A DNA stretch of 64,000 bases, taken from positions 62,001 through 126,000 of the forward strand of contig JAWKZP010000012.1 in the NCBI GenBank assembly GCA_041395905.1, written 5' to 3'. Shown in pieces: positions 35,756-43,858 of the stretch. A model generated the notes under the pieces. The model was given only the letters and a program-made list of their open reading frames with translations, searched no databases and had not been told where the DNA came from. The translations under genes were made by a program, and so were the position numbers. The stretch comes from UBA7803 sp041395905 (GTDB lineage Bacteria; Pseudomonadota; Gammaproteobacteria; Pseudomonadales; Azotimanducaceae). Position 1 is the stretch's first letter, and every line of letters starts with the position of its first letter.

Positions 35756-38506
35756 TTACTGGCCGCCAGTCCCTGCCAGCATCTGCAGGCGTTCGGCGCG
35801 GGCACCGGCATCGATCATGCGCTGTCTGTCCGGGGGTGCGACACGACCCTGGGCCGCGAGCGTTTGCCATACCCCGTGCGCTCCGGCGTAAAGCGTCGCC
35901 GCCCGCGCATTGAGCTCCGGTCCCTGGCCCGGCTTCGCGCCGGCGGCAAGCCGCTCATAGGCTTCTGCAAGCACGAAGCGCGCCTCCGCGAGAGCCGTCA
36001 GAACGTAAGCGTTGCCCGGCTCCACCTGGGTCGCGTCCAGCAGGGCCGCGGTCTCCCGCGCCTGTCGGATTGCGGCCGCGTCCTTACCGAGCCGCGACAG
36101 CGCGTCCGCGACCTTCGATCTGGCCTCGATCAGGGAAGCCCGCTTCCACAGCTGCAGCGGGTCGCTGTCCACGTCTTCGGAACGCCGTCGCGCCGCGTCC
36201 TGATACCACTCGAGCGCTTCCTCCGGGCTACCGAGCGCCAGTGACATGTCGCCGAGCCGTACCCGCCCGAAAGTCACGTCGCTGCGGTACTGATCATTGG
36301 CTGGATCGGCATCCTGCAGCGCCTCGGCAATCGCGAGATCTGCCTGATAGTGCTGCAACGCCTCCGCGTAGCGCCCCATGCGGGCCAGTATCTCGCCCTG
36401 GTTGTAGTGACTCACCGCCAGGATGCGCTTGAGATCCATGCTGAGCGGAGTTTCAGCAGACAGGGCGGTGCGCAGATCCAGCGCGATCTGGTTGTACGCA
36501 AGGGCTTCCGGGTAGCGCCCCAGCAGCAGCAACGCGGCAGCAAAGTGCTCATCGACCGTCGACAGCCCGCGACGGTATATGGCGTTGTCCGGATCCTGTT
36601 GCTGGGCCTGCACAAATGTCTCGCGCGCCCGACCGAGCGTGACTAGCGCGGCCTCGAGCTCGCCGAGCTCCTGCTGGAGCATACCGATGTAGTCGAATGT
36701 CGTTGCCAGCTCAAACAGGATGGCAGGATCCTCCGGCCGTCTGGCCGCAATGCCCTCGAAAGTCGCCTGCGAGCCTCGCAGTTCCGCGACGGCGTCGCCG
36801 AGCGCGCCGGTCTCCCAAAGCAGCAGACCCACCTTGCGCCGGCTCAGCGCGAACTCCCGCTGCGCGTCCTGATCCTCCGGATCGGCCTGGGTGAGCGCCT
36901 GTCTGATGGCCAACGCCTTGCGCTGACTCGCGATGGCGCTGGCCGTATCGCCGAGATTGGCGAACAACGCACCCCCCTGCACGTCCCCTACGCGCTCGTA
37001 GGCCGCGGCCAGCTCTCGCTGCAGCTCCGGCTCGCCTGCCGCTTCAGCAGCCAGCCCGTCGAGATATGCGAGGGCGTCGCTGACGAGGCGCATACGAACT
37101 GCCGTCGACCCGGGCAGATCGGCGATGGCATCGTGGTAGTCGAAAATCAACGTGTGCGCCAGTCGCCGAACGTCGGCGAAGCGCTGCTCCGCCCGGGCCC
37201 GCTGCTGCGTGGCGAGCCGCTCGCTCTGCGCAGCGCGGTAACTCTGCCATGTCGATACGACGACGGCGCCCATCAGGGCGACCGTCAGAGAGACTGCAAC
37301 CACTACCGCCGCCGCGTGCCTGCTCACGAACTTGCCGGCGCGGTACGTGAGCGAGTCCGGCGCCGCCGTGACCGGCATTCCTGCGACGTACCTGGCGAGA
37401 TCCTCGTCCAGCTGACCGACCGATGCGTAACGCCGGGCGGGATCCGGATGCAGCGCACGCAGCGCGATGTTGTCGAGATCGCCGGTGAGACGTTTCGACC
37501 AGGCCGCGCGCCACGCGTCGGAATCGCCGTCCAGGGTCGCGCGCACCCGCTCCGGGTCGATGCAGACACTCGGACGGGCCGGCAGAACCCTGGTCGCTTC
37601 CTCGGCGGTACCCGGTTCGTTGCCGAACCGCTGCTCGTGCGGCGTACATCCGCACAGCAGACGGTAGAGCACGGCACCGAGCGAGTACACGTCCGAGAGG
37701 GTGGTCGCGGGTAGCCCACGAACGTGCTCCGGGCTCGCGTATCCGGGCGTGAAGAACCGCCCGGCGGCTGCGGTTACGGCGCTGGTCCGCGCATCATCGG
37801 TGCTCAGCACGCGTGCAAGCCCGAAGTCCAGGAGCTTGGGGGCGCCCTCACGGGTGACGAGAATATTCGAGGGTTTCAGGTCACGGTGGACCACCAGATG
37901 CTGGTGCGCGTGCACCACCGCAGCGCACACCCGGCGGAACAGGGCCAGACGCGCTTCGAGGTCGAGCGCGTGTTGCGCGCAGTACTCGTCGATGGGACTG
38001 CCTTCGACGTATTCCATGACGAGGTATGGGCGGCCATCGGGCGCCGTACCACCGTCGAGCAGCCGGGCGATGTTCGGATGGTCCAGATTCGCGAGGATCT
38101 GCCGCTCGGCGCGGAACCGCTCGATCAGGGCATCACTGTCCATGCCGCGCTTGATGAGCTTCAGCGCTACGAACTTCGAAAACTCACGGTCGGCCCGTTC
38201 CGCCAGATACACCGCGCCCATGCCGCCGCGCCCCAGCTCGCGCACGACACGGTAAGCACCGAAGACCTGGCCCGCCAATTCCGGGGGATCCTCGTCTGTG
38301 GACGCCAGGGCGAGGCTCAGATCCAGAGCCGGCTGCACCAGGAAACCGCCGGCATCGCGGTGCGCGGCTAACAGATCCGCAAGCCGGCTTCCCAGCTCCG
38401 GATCCTGCGCCGAGAATTCGCGGATGAACGCGGTCCGGCTGTTCTCCGGTGCACCGGCCAGGTCGTGAAACGCCGCTTCGAGCCGTCGCCACTGCTCGGG
38501 TGTCAT
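35756..38506 (-). CDS. Serine/threonine protein kinase with C-terminal TPR domain
   Basis: 916 residues. Pkn2/Hanks-type kinase domain at about 75-345: glycine loop LGRGGMGAVYLAERAD, VALKLIKRG (Lys), HRDLKPSNIL, DFGLARVL, and the activation segment TPGYASPEHV. A transmembrane helix (AAAVVVAVSLTVALMGAVVVSTW) near 395 is followed by about 480 residues of tetratricopeptide repeats outside the cytoplasm. The ATG at 38506 lies two bases after the sigma factor stop, so the pair is cotranscribed. This kinase plus ECF pairing is common in Xanthomonadales-like and planctomycete genomes. The signal and targets are unknown. Confidence 0.92.
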   Translation of the reverse strand: MTPEQWRRLEAAFHDLAGAPENSRTAFIREFSAQDPELGSRLADLLAAHRDAGGFLVQPALDLSLALASTDEDPPELAGQVFGAYRVVRELGRGGMGAVYLAERADREFSKFVALKLIKRGMDSDALIERFRAERQILANLDHPNIARLLDGGTAPDGRPYLVMEYVEGSPIDEYCAQHALDLEARLALFRRVCAAVVHAHQHLVVHRDLKPSNILVTREGAPKLLDFGLARVLSTDDARTSAVTAAAGRFFTPGYASPEHVRGLPATTLSDVYSLGAVLYRLLCGCTPHEQRFGNEPGTAEEATRVLPARPSVCIDPERVRATLDGDSDAWRAAWSKRLTGDLDNIALRALHPDPARRYASVGQLDEDLARYVAGMPVTAAPDSLTYRAGKFVSRHAAAVVVAVSLTVALMGAVVVSTWQSYRAAQSERLATQQRARAEQRFADVRRLAHTLIFDYHDAIADLPGSTAVRMRLVSDALAYLDGLAAEAAGEPELQRELAAAYERVGDVQGGALFANLGDTASAIASQRKALAIRQALTQADPEDQDAQREFALSRRKVGLLLWETGALGDAVAELRGSQATFEGIAARRPEDPAILFELATTFDYIGMLQQELGELEAALVTLGRARETFVQAQQQDPDNAIYRRGLSTVDEHFAAALLLLGRYPEALAYNQIALDLRTALSAETPLSMDLKRILAVSHYNQGEILARMGRYAEALQHYQADLAIAEALQDADPANDQYRSDVTFGRVRLGDMSLALGSPEEALEWYQDAARRRSEDVDSDPLQLWKRASLIEARSKVADALSRLGKDAAAIRQARETAALLDATQVEPGNAYVLTALAEARFVLAEAYERLAAGAKPGQGPELNARAATLYAGAHGVWQTLAAQGRVAPPDRQRMIDAGARAERLQMLAGTGGQ

Positions 38507-38508
38507 GG

Positions 38509-39090
38509 TCAGGGCTGATCCCGTTCGGCCAGCGCGTCGTAGAGCCACGCGCGCGCGAACGTCCATTCACGTTCCACCGTGGCATGGGACAGCGCCAGCA
38601 CCTCGCAGATCTCGTCGATGGTCAGGCCGCCGAAGAACTTCAGCTCCACCACGCGCGCCTTGCGCGCATCGAAGGACGCCAGCCGCTCTAGGGCAGTGTG
38701 GACCGCGAGCACATCGATCGGCGACTTTGCGTCGCCCTCGGCCGCCAGCTCCAGCGTGATTCGCTCGGCGCCTGCCCCGCGCTTGTCGGCATTGCGATCG
38801 CGCGCATGGTTCACCAGTATCCGGCGCATCATGGTCGCCGCCACGCCCAGGAACTGCGCGTCGTTGCCCCAGTCCACGGCACGCTGTTTCATGAGCCGCA
38901 GATAGGCCTCGTGAACCAGCGCTGTGGGCTGCAAGGTGTGTCCGGCCCGCTCGCGGCGCAGATAGGACGCCGCGAGCCTGCGGAGTTCGTCGTATACGAT
39001 CGGCAGGTGTTCGGCCAGAGCCTCGTCGTGCTCGGTCCCGGCCCTGCGCAGAGGTGTCACGGGCTCGTTGCCCGCGTCCTTGTCTGCCAT
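38509..39090 (-). CDS. ECF-type RNA polymerase sigma factor (TIGR02999-like)
   Basis: 193 residues. Region 2 is LPIVYDELRRLAASYLRRERAGHTLQPTALVHEAYLRLM, the wording typical of the ECF subfamily paired with Ser/Thr kinases. FLGVAATMMRRILVNHARDRNADKRG follows. Region 4 is RKARVVELKFFGGLTIDEICEVLALSHATVEREWTFARAWL, a helix-turn-helix. No anti-sigma factor is next to it; the kinase directly downstream is the presumed regulator by phosphorylation, which is known for some such pairs. Confidence 0.93.
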   Translation of the reverse strand: MADKDAGNEPVTPLRRAGTEHDEALAEHLPIVYDELRRLAASYLRRERAGHTLQPTALVHEAYLRLMKQRAVDWGNDAQFLGVAATMMRRILVNHARDRNADKRGAGAERITLELAAEGDAKSPIDVLAVHTALERLASFDARKARVVELKFFGGLTIDEICEVLALSHATVEREWTFARAWLYDALAERDQP

Positions 39091-39297
39091 GCTGGCGTCC
39101 CCGGCGCCTGTGTTGGCGTTTCGCCCTAGCGTACATCCAGCCTGTCACCGCTGCACGCAAGGGCTGCGACCCGCTCGACCTTGTGCCGGCGAGGGAAAAG
39201 GCACCGGGTTCGGGCGTAGGCGGTTGAGTACCTGCAGCGGAGGCAGACGTTGCCTTGTGTCGACGGATCTGTTCGGGCGGCAGCGACGTAAAGCCCC

Positions 39298-39885
39298 ATG
39301 TCTGACCCGCACCGCACCGACCTGGTCGCCATGGTCGAACGGCGTTTGCGCGCCCTGAAGGCACGCTCTCGTCCTGCATTCTGGCTCGTCCTGCTGGCGG
39401 TGCCCTGGCTGGTGCTTGAGGGCGGGCTGCGCGTAATCGACTCGGCGATCTATCCCTGGGCCTACGCCTGGACTGGCGTCCCGCGCCTCACGGGCACCTG
39501 GCACGGATCGTTGGAAGGTTCCGATGCGGCCTCCCCGGTGACGCTGGAACTCGTGCTCCGGCGGGCAATGGGCGGAGGCAGCCGCAATCGGACCACGATC
39601 CACGGCACCGGCGTTCTGTGCATGCCTGGTGGCAGGCCGGTGCCGCATGACGTCTGGGGATGGACCGAGGACTGGCGCGGCGCGCAGCTGGAACTGCGGG
39701 CACGCGCCATCGATGAGCCTGCACGCGGCTACACCATCGCCCACCTGAGCGGGACGCGCATCGCCGAATCGATACGCGTCGACGCATTGCTTTTGCTCCG
39801 TGGCGATCCGGACACTGGCGAAGCCGAGGTGCGTGGCGCCCTGCACCCGGGCGCTGGCGACGCCTGCGCGGAGCCCATGCGCTGA
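39298..39885 (+). CDS. Membrane-anchored protein of unknown function
   Basis: 195 residues. A single hydrophobic helix (FWLVLLAVPWLVLEGGLRVI, about 28-47) follows a basic cytoplasmic start, and the rest is beta-rich (LTGTWHGSLEGS, VTLELVLRRAMGGGS, AEVRGALHPGAG). The GTWxGxLxxxD pattern resembles small lipocalin-like domains, but no family is recognised. It is divergent from the sigma factor gene. Confidence 0.55.
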   Translation: MSDPHRTDLVAMVERRLRALKARSRPAFWLVLLAVPWLVLEGGLRVIDSAIYPWAYAWTGVPRLTGTWHGSLEGSDAASPVTLELVLRRAMGGGSRNRTTIHGTGVLCMPGGRPVPHDVWGWTEDWRGAQLELRARAIDEPARGYTIAHLSGTRIAESIRVDALLLLRGDPDTGEAEVRGALHPGAGDACAEPMR

Positions 39886-39905
39886 GGATCTCCCCGCGTC
39901 TGATC

Positions 39906-40406
39906 TCAGTCAGTGGCCTCCACCGACAGGTCGAAGCCCATGCCGTTGATGTAGACCATGCCCGCGCGCTGTCCCGGTTGGCAATCTCCCAGCCGGCGCG
40001 CAACCACAGTCTGCCTGATCTGCATGCCGGCAATGCTTGCCGTCTGCTCCATGCGGTAGCTGGTTTCGAAGTCGCCGGTCAGCAGGGTGGTTTCCCGCAT
40101 CGGCCCCGCAGCCGTATCGCACTGTGCCTCGATGCGCCAGGATGACGTCTCCGGCACGACTTCGATCTGCGCGCACGGATCGGTGCTGGCGAGAAATGCG
40201 CGTCCGCCCAGGCGCTGGTCGGTAGTGCTGTCGCTGCACTGGAGCACGGCGGGCAGCGGGCGCGGCTCGTCCTCCACCTGCTTGACCAGTTGCCACAGAC
40301 CCGGTGCTCGGGCGGGCAGCTCGTCGGCCTGAATGCCGGCTCCGCCGGAACAGGCGGCTAACAGAACTGCCACATGGATGACGCTATGCCGTTTGTGGTG
40401 TTTCAT
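39906..40406 (-). CDS. DUF3617-type exported protein
   Basis: 166 residues with a signal sequence (MKHHKRHSVIHVAVLLAACSG). The mature part follows the DUF3617 plan: APGLWQLVKQVEDEP near the start, conserved cysteines (LQCSDSTTDQ, DPCAQIEV, AQCD, GDCQPGQ), and a METTLLTGDFETSYRMEQT-like strand. A lipobox at AACSG is possible. Function of the family is unknown; proteins are periplasmic. It follows the 696-residue exported protein gene on the same strand by 32 bp. Confidence 0.65.
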   Translation of the reverse strand: MKHHKRHSVIHVAVLLAACSGGAGIQADELPARAPGLWQLVKQVEDEPRPLPAVLQCSDSTTDQRLGGRAFLASTDPCAQIEVVPETSSWRIEAQCDTAAGPMRETTLLTGDFETSYRMEQTASIAGMQIRQTVVARRLGDCQPGQRAGMVYINGMGFDLSVEATD

Positions 40407-40438
40407 CCGGGAAGGCTCCTGCTGATGTGAAGGCACGG

Positions 40439-42529
40439 CTACTGAAACCCCTTGAAGGACACTTCGATGCGACCGGTGGCTTCAAAACGCAGGCCGCTGC
40501 CGGTGCGGGTCGGGGTAAGCTTGAACGGTATTACCTGACCGTCATGGGACTGGGTCAGATCAAATGAGTTGAGCGCGACGTTGAATACCTCGCCTTCCGC
40601 CTGACCGCCCGGGTCGACCGGCGCGGGCGGGGCTCCAGCGGGGTCGAACGATCCCACGCCGCCTTCCATTTCGCGGCCGGATACGGAGATTTCGATGCTG
40701 CGAGCCGCGTCCTCGAGGATGACGTAGCGATCGATCGAATAGGTCTCACCCGTATCGATGTCGAATTTGTTGGTGGCGATCCACTGCTCGTTGGCGCTGC
40801 CCCAGTTCGCCCATAGCCAGAACCGACCCTCACCAGGCCCCAGATCATCCGCGTCATCGATGACGTGCAGCGCTTCCCACACGACCTTCACCGCGCGGCG
40901 CGCGTTGCTGAACCGGTCGAGGTAGCGGTAGAACGTTCCATCGGGACCTTTGGCGGTGATCACATAGTGATACCTGACGCCGCTCTCGAGACCCGTGCCG
41001 GAACCCCGCACCGTGGCCTCGTGACGGCTGCTGACGCCGCTGGTTCCGGGGAGGGTGAAGGCGGCGAGCTGCGAACCCTCCGGAAACGCAGGCGGCAGCC
41101 GCTGGCCCGGAGGAATGCGGCTTGCTCCGGTGGTATTGGGCGCCGTGGCGCTGACCTCGACGAAGAACTCCGATGGCTGCGTCGTTTCGAACGAGAACGT
41201 CACCGAGTCGCCGTGAGGCACCGCGCGAACCTCACGGAAGAACCCTTCGGTGACGCGCGCCGCGGCGGTCGCCGCAGCCGAGCCCACGCTGCCGCGGGTC
41301 AGAATCGACTCAGGGGCCCCTTCCTCGCCCGCTACCGACGCCGATGCGAGCTCGCGCTGGCTGTCGTCCTCCGCCACCAGGCGCACGCGATAGAAGCTCT
41401 GCAGCTGAACCGCGAGCTGTGCGGCTCCGTCATGGCCGCGCGCCAGCTCTTCTTCAGGTCCGCCGTTGGCGGCAACCAGGAGGATGGCGGACGGTATCTC
41501 GGCGCCGGCGTTCCAGCGTATGGTGGCTTGTGCCGAGGGCGAACCGTACGGAATCCGGAACGGAGACGGGCTCACCGTCAGCGTCGGCAGCCGCGACAGC
41601 TCCTGAGTCTGCGTCGGCAGGCGCACGGAGCCGCGGCTGCCGGCCAGGTCAGGGCGCGGCCGGTTGGTTGCCAAGACGGCTGCCGACGCTTGCTCATTCA
41701 CCGGGCGTCCGCCCACGATGATGATGCCCCGCTGTTCGGCCTCGCCGGCGGGCCGGCCGCCCTTGGGTTGCGGTGGCAGCTCTTCCTCCTCGGGAAGCAT
41801 CACCTCGGCCGCGGGCTTTCGGTCCACGACGCTGCCGGCCGGCGCAGTGGTGGTTGGAGCGGCGGTCCCTGCCTGGGTCAGGCTGCCGTTGGTCACGGCA
41901 CGGCTGAGCGCCGCCTGCCAGGGCCCGTGAGAGATGGCCTCGAAATAGCCGTAGTTCGTGCGCCTTACGCGGAATGACCAGTAGTGATCCGCACTTTCCA
42001 GATAGGCCGGTATCGTCACGGCGTCCGGATGCCGTTCCGCGGCCGACGCGGAACGGTCCACCGCGCTGCCGTGCAGTGCCTCGCGCAGCTGCGAGTTGGC
42101 GGCCGTGCGGAACTGGACCTGCTGCGGGTCGAGCTCGGCGAACGCCCGCTCCACCAGACCACAGGTTCCCGCGGCAAGGGACGCGGAGTCACGTCCCGCG
42201 GCGACGCCCCGGATCGGCGTGAAGCTCAGGGCCACGATCAGCTGCTCTGCGGTTCCAGTGCCGGTATCGTGAAAGTTGAAAGCGCTCTTGCCGCCCCGGC
42301 AGCGCAGCTCCTCTTCGGTTGCCGTCGGCTGCTGGGGTGGTGCCGTGTACGCCTCGTTGCGCGGTGGTTGCGACGTCACGCCCGGGGTTGCCGCCGGCGC
42401 CGTGACCGTGCTGGCACGATCACGGAGCGTTCCGAAGATCGATTTCTCGGCACCGCGGGCACTGACCGAAATCCCCAGGGCGATCACAGCGGCCACAAGG
42501 GCGCTGCAGACGGCGAGTTTCGTTGGCAT
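40439..42529 (-). CDS. Large exported protein of unknown function
   Basis: 696 residues with a signal peptide (MPTKLAVCSALVAAVIALGISVSARG). The N-terminal region (about 70-225) has a domain with two cysteines (LRCRGGKS, AGTCGLV). A low-complexity Pro/Ala/Glu linker (230-270) and Ig- or fibronectin-like beta segments follow (LTVSPSPFRIPYGSPSAQATIRWN; VTFSFETTQPSEFFVEVSATAP). No catalytic motif is visible. Probably a surface or periplasmic binding protein. It is followed by the DUF3617 gene and may form an operon with it. Confidence 0.55.
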   Translation of the reverse strand: MPTKLAVCSALVAAVIALGISVSARGAEKSIFGTLRDRASTVTAPAATPGVTSQPPRNEAYTAPPQQPTATEEELRCRGGKSAFNFHDTGTGTAEQLIVALSFTPIRGVAAGRDSASLAAGTCGLVERAFAELDPQQVQFRTAANSQLREALHGSAVDRSASAAERHPDAVTIPAYLESADHYWSFRVRRTNYGYFEAISHGPWQAALSRAVTNGSLTQAGTAAPTTTAPAGSVVDRKPAAEVMLPEEEELPPQPKGGRPAGEAEQRGIIIVGGRPVNEQASAAVLATNRPRPDLAGSRGSVRLPTQTQELSRLPTLTVSPSPFRIPYGSPSAQATIRWNAGAEIPSAILLVAANGGPEEELARGHDGAAQLAVQLQSFYRVRLVAEDDSQRELASASVAGEEGAPESILTRGSVGSAAATAAARVTEGFFREVRAVPHGDSVTFSFETTQPSEFFVEVSATAPNTTGASRIPPGQRLPPAFPEGSQLAAFTLPGTSGVSSRHEATVRGSGTGLESGVRYHYVITAKGPDGTFYRYLDRFSNARRAVKVVWEALHVIDDADDLGPGEGRFWLWANWGSANEQWIATNKFDIDTGETYSIDRYVILEDAARSIEISVSGREMEGGVGSFDPAGAPPAPVDPGGQAEGEVFNVALNSFDLTQSHDGQVIPFKLTPTRTGSGLRFEATGRIEVSFKGFQ

Positions 42530-42683
42530 GGCACATGCTCCAGGGTGTGGTGAACAGGGGCCTCGATACCCGTACGCCCGGACGGCGGAGAAAACCCCTC
42601 GCGCTTGCGTGTCCGCGCTGGCATGAGGGAGCCGGCGCCGATTCGGGGCGGTGAATCAGGGTTCTGGCAAGGAGAAATCGGTC

Positions 42684-43328
42684 GTGAGAAATGATTCGCG
42701 CTGCCATGCAACCCGAAACCCGGCAGTGCTGGGTTTCAGCATCGTGGCAACGCTTCTCGCGCTGCCGTTGCGCGCGGAGGGACACACGGGACAGATCCTC
42801 TGCGAGCGCCGCTACGAGAACTTCGCATGGCGGCCCATCCGTCGGGGAATCTACATCGACGCCGACGGCGGGGTCTTTCGCTACGACAGCACGACGGGCG
42901 CGCTAGGCCCGCTGCCTTCGCCCGAGCAGGGGCGGCCTCAGCAGCTGCCCTCGGACGGCCAGACGATCCGCACTCTGTCAGCCGGCGAGATCGACGAGAT
43001 GCAGCGTCTGATCGAGCTGGCCGCAGCCGGTGAGATGTCGCCGCGCCGGCAGCAGGGGGCCGACCAGGGAACCCTCGCGGCGATCTGCTACCGCATCGCG
43101 TCCAGCGGCGATGTCACGGCGGTGCCGATCAGCGTCGAAGGATTGGAACTACCACAACATGTCGTCCGAGGCTCAGGCGCTCAATCGGTGGCTTGCTGGA
43201 TCTGGACCGGCAGCAGGCGCAGCAGGTCTCTGCACTGGCCAGCCGAGGAAGCCATCGACAGATCTCGACCCCCACAGGCGACCTGCGCCCGCGAGGGCAT
43301 CGCAATGCCATCGGGGCGCTGCTCGTGA
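42684..43328 (+). CDS. Exported hypothetical protein, probably frameshifted near its 3' end
   Basis: 214 residues from the GTG at 42684 (AAGGAGAAA six bases upstream). A signal peptide (SIVATLLALPLRAEG) precedes a domain beginning GQILCERRYENFAWRPIRRGIYIDADGGVFRYD. After AVPISVEG near 43140 the frame turns basic and noise-like, while the +1 frame reads DWNYHNMSSEAQALNRWL and the next frame LDRQQAQQVSALASRG. Two small indels would restore one longer protein. No known family recognised. Confidence 0.45.
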   Translation: MRNDSRCHATRNPAVLGFSIVATLLALPLRAEGHTGQILCERRYENFAWRPIRRGIYIDADGGVFRYDSTTGALGPLPSPEQGRPQQLPSDGQTIRTLSAGEIDEMQRLIELAAAGEMSPRRQQGADQGTLAAICYRIASSGDVTAVPISVEGLELPQHVVRGSGAQSVACWIWTGSRRSRSLHWPAEEAIDRSRPPQATCAREGIAMPSGRCS

Positions 43329-43354
43329 CGGCGCAAGGTCAGGAGTTAAAGAGC

Positions 43355-43837
43355 ATGGGCGAGCGGAAGCAGATCTCGAGCACCGGTTCCCGCGGGCTGG
43401 GCGTGGCCGCGGCAGTGGCCATCGCGGCCGGCGGTCTCGCCACGCCCTGGCTGGTGCTGCCGGCCCTCGTTCCAGGCGCGACTCCGCCGGCATTGCAGTG
43501 GGCAATCAGCATCGCTGTGGTCTGCGCAGCCGCATACACAGGTTGGTCTTGGTGGAGCCTGCGCACCGTATTCCTGGACGATCAGGGGCTCGTCGTACGC
43601 GCGAACCCGGCAATCGGCGAGGTGCTCGTACCCTACGAGGAGATCGAGCGCGTGAACCAGCCCAGGCGCGGCCTGCTGCGCAACGTCACCATCCGGTTGC
43701 GCGGGCCGAGCCCGCTCGGCACCCGGATCCGCTTCCGTCCCTGCAGCGAGCCGGGATGGGCGATTCGGGAGCATTCCGTCGTCCAGGAACTCCGCGATCG
43801 CGCTGCCGGCGCACGGGCGAGTGCCCCGGGCCGCTGA
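43355..43837 (+). CDS. Bacterial PH-like domain membrane protein
   Basis: 160 residues. Two hydrophobic helices (VAAAVAIAAGGLATPWLVLPALV and LQWAISIAVVCAAAYTGWSWWSL) precede a beta-rich domain, TVFLDDQGLVVRANPAIGEVLVPYEEIERVNQPRRGLLRNVTIRLRG, which follows the bacterial PH (YdbT/YokE-like) pattern where the EEI region reads rigid-body strand contacts. AGGAG lies about 11 bases before the ATG. Function unknown. Confidence 0.6.
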   Translation: MGERKQISSTGSRGLGVAAAVAIAAGGLATPWLVLPALVPGATPPALQWAISIAVVCAAAYTGWSWWSLRTVFLDDQGLVVRANPAIGEVLVPYEEIERVNQPRRGLLRNVTIRLRGPSPLGTRIRFRPCSEPGWAIREHSVVQELRDRAAGARASAPGR

Positions 43838-43858
43838 GCGCTGCCTGCCGTCCTGCGG

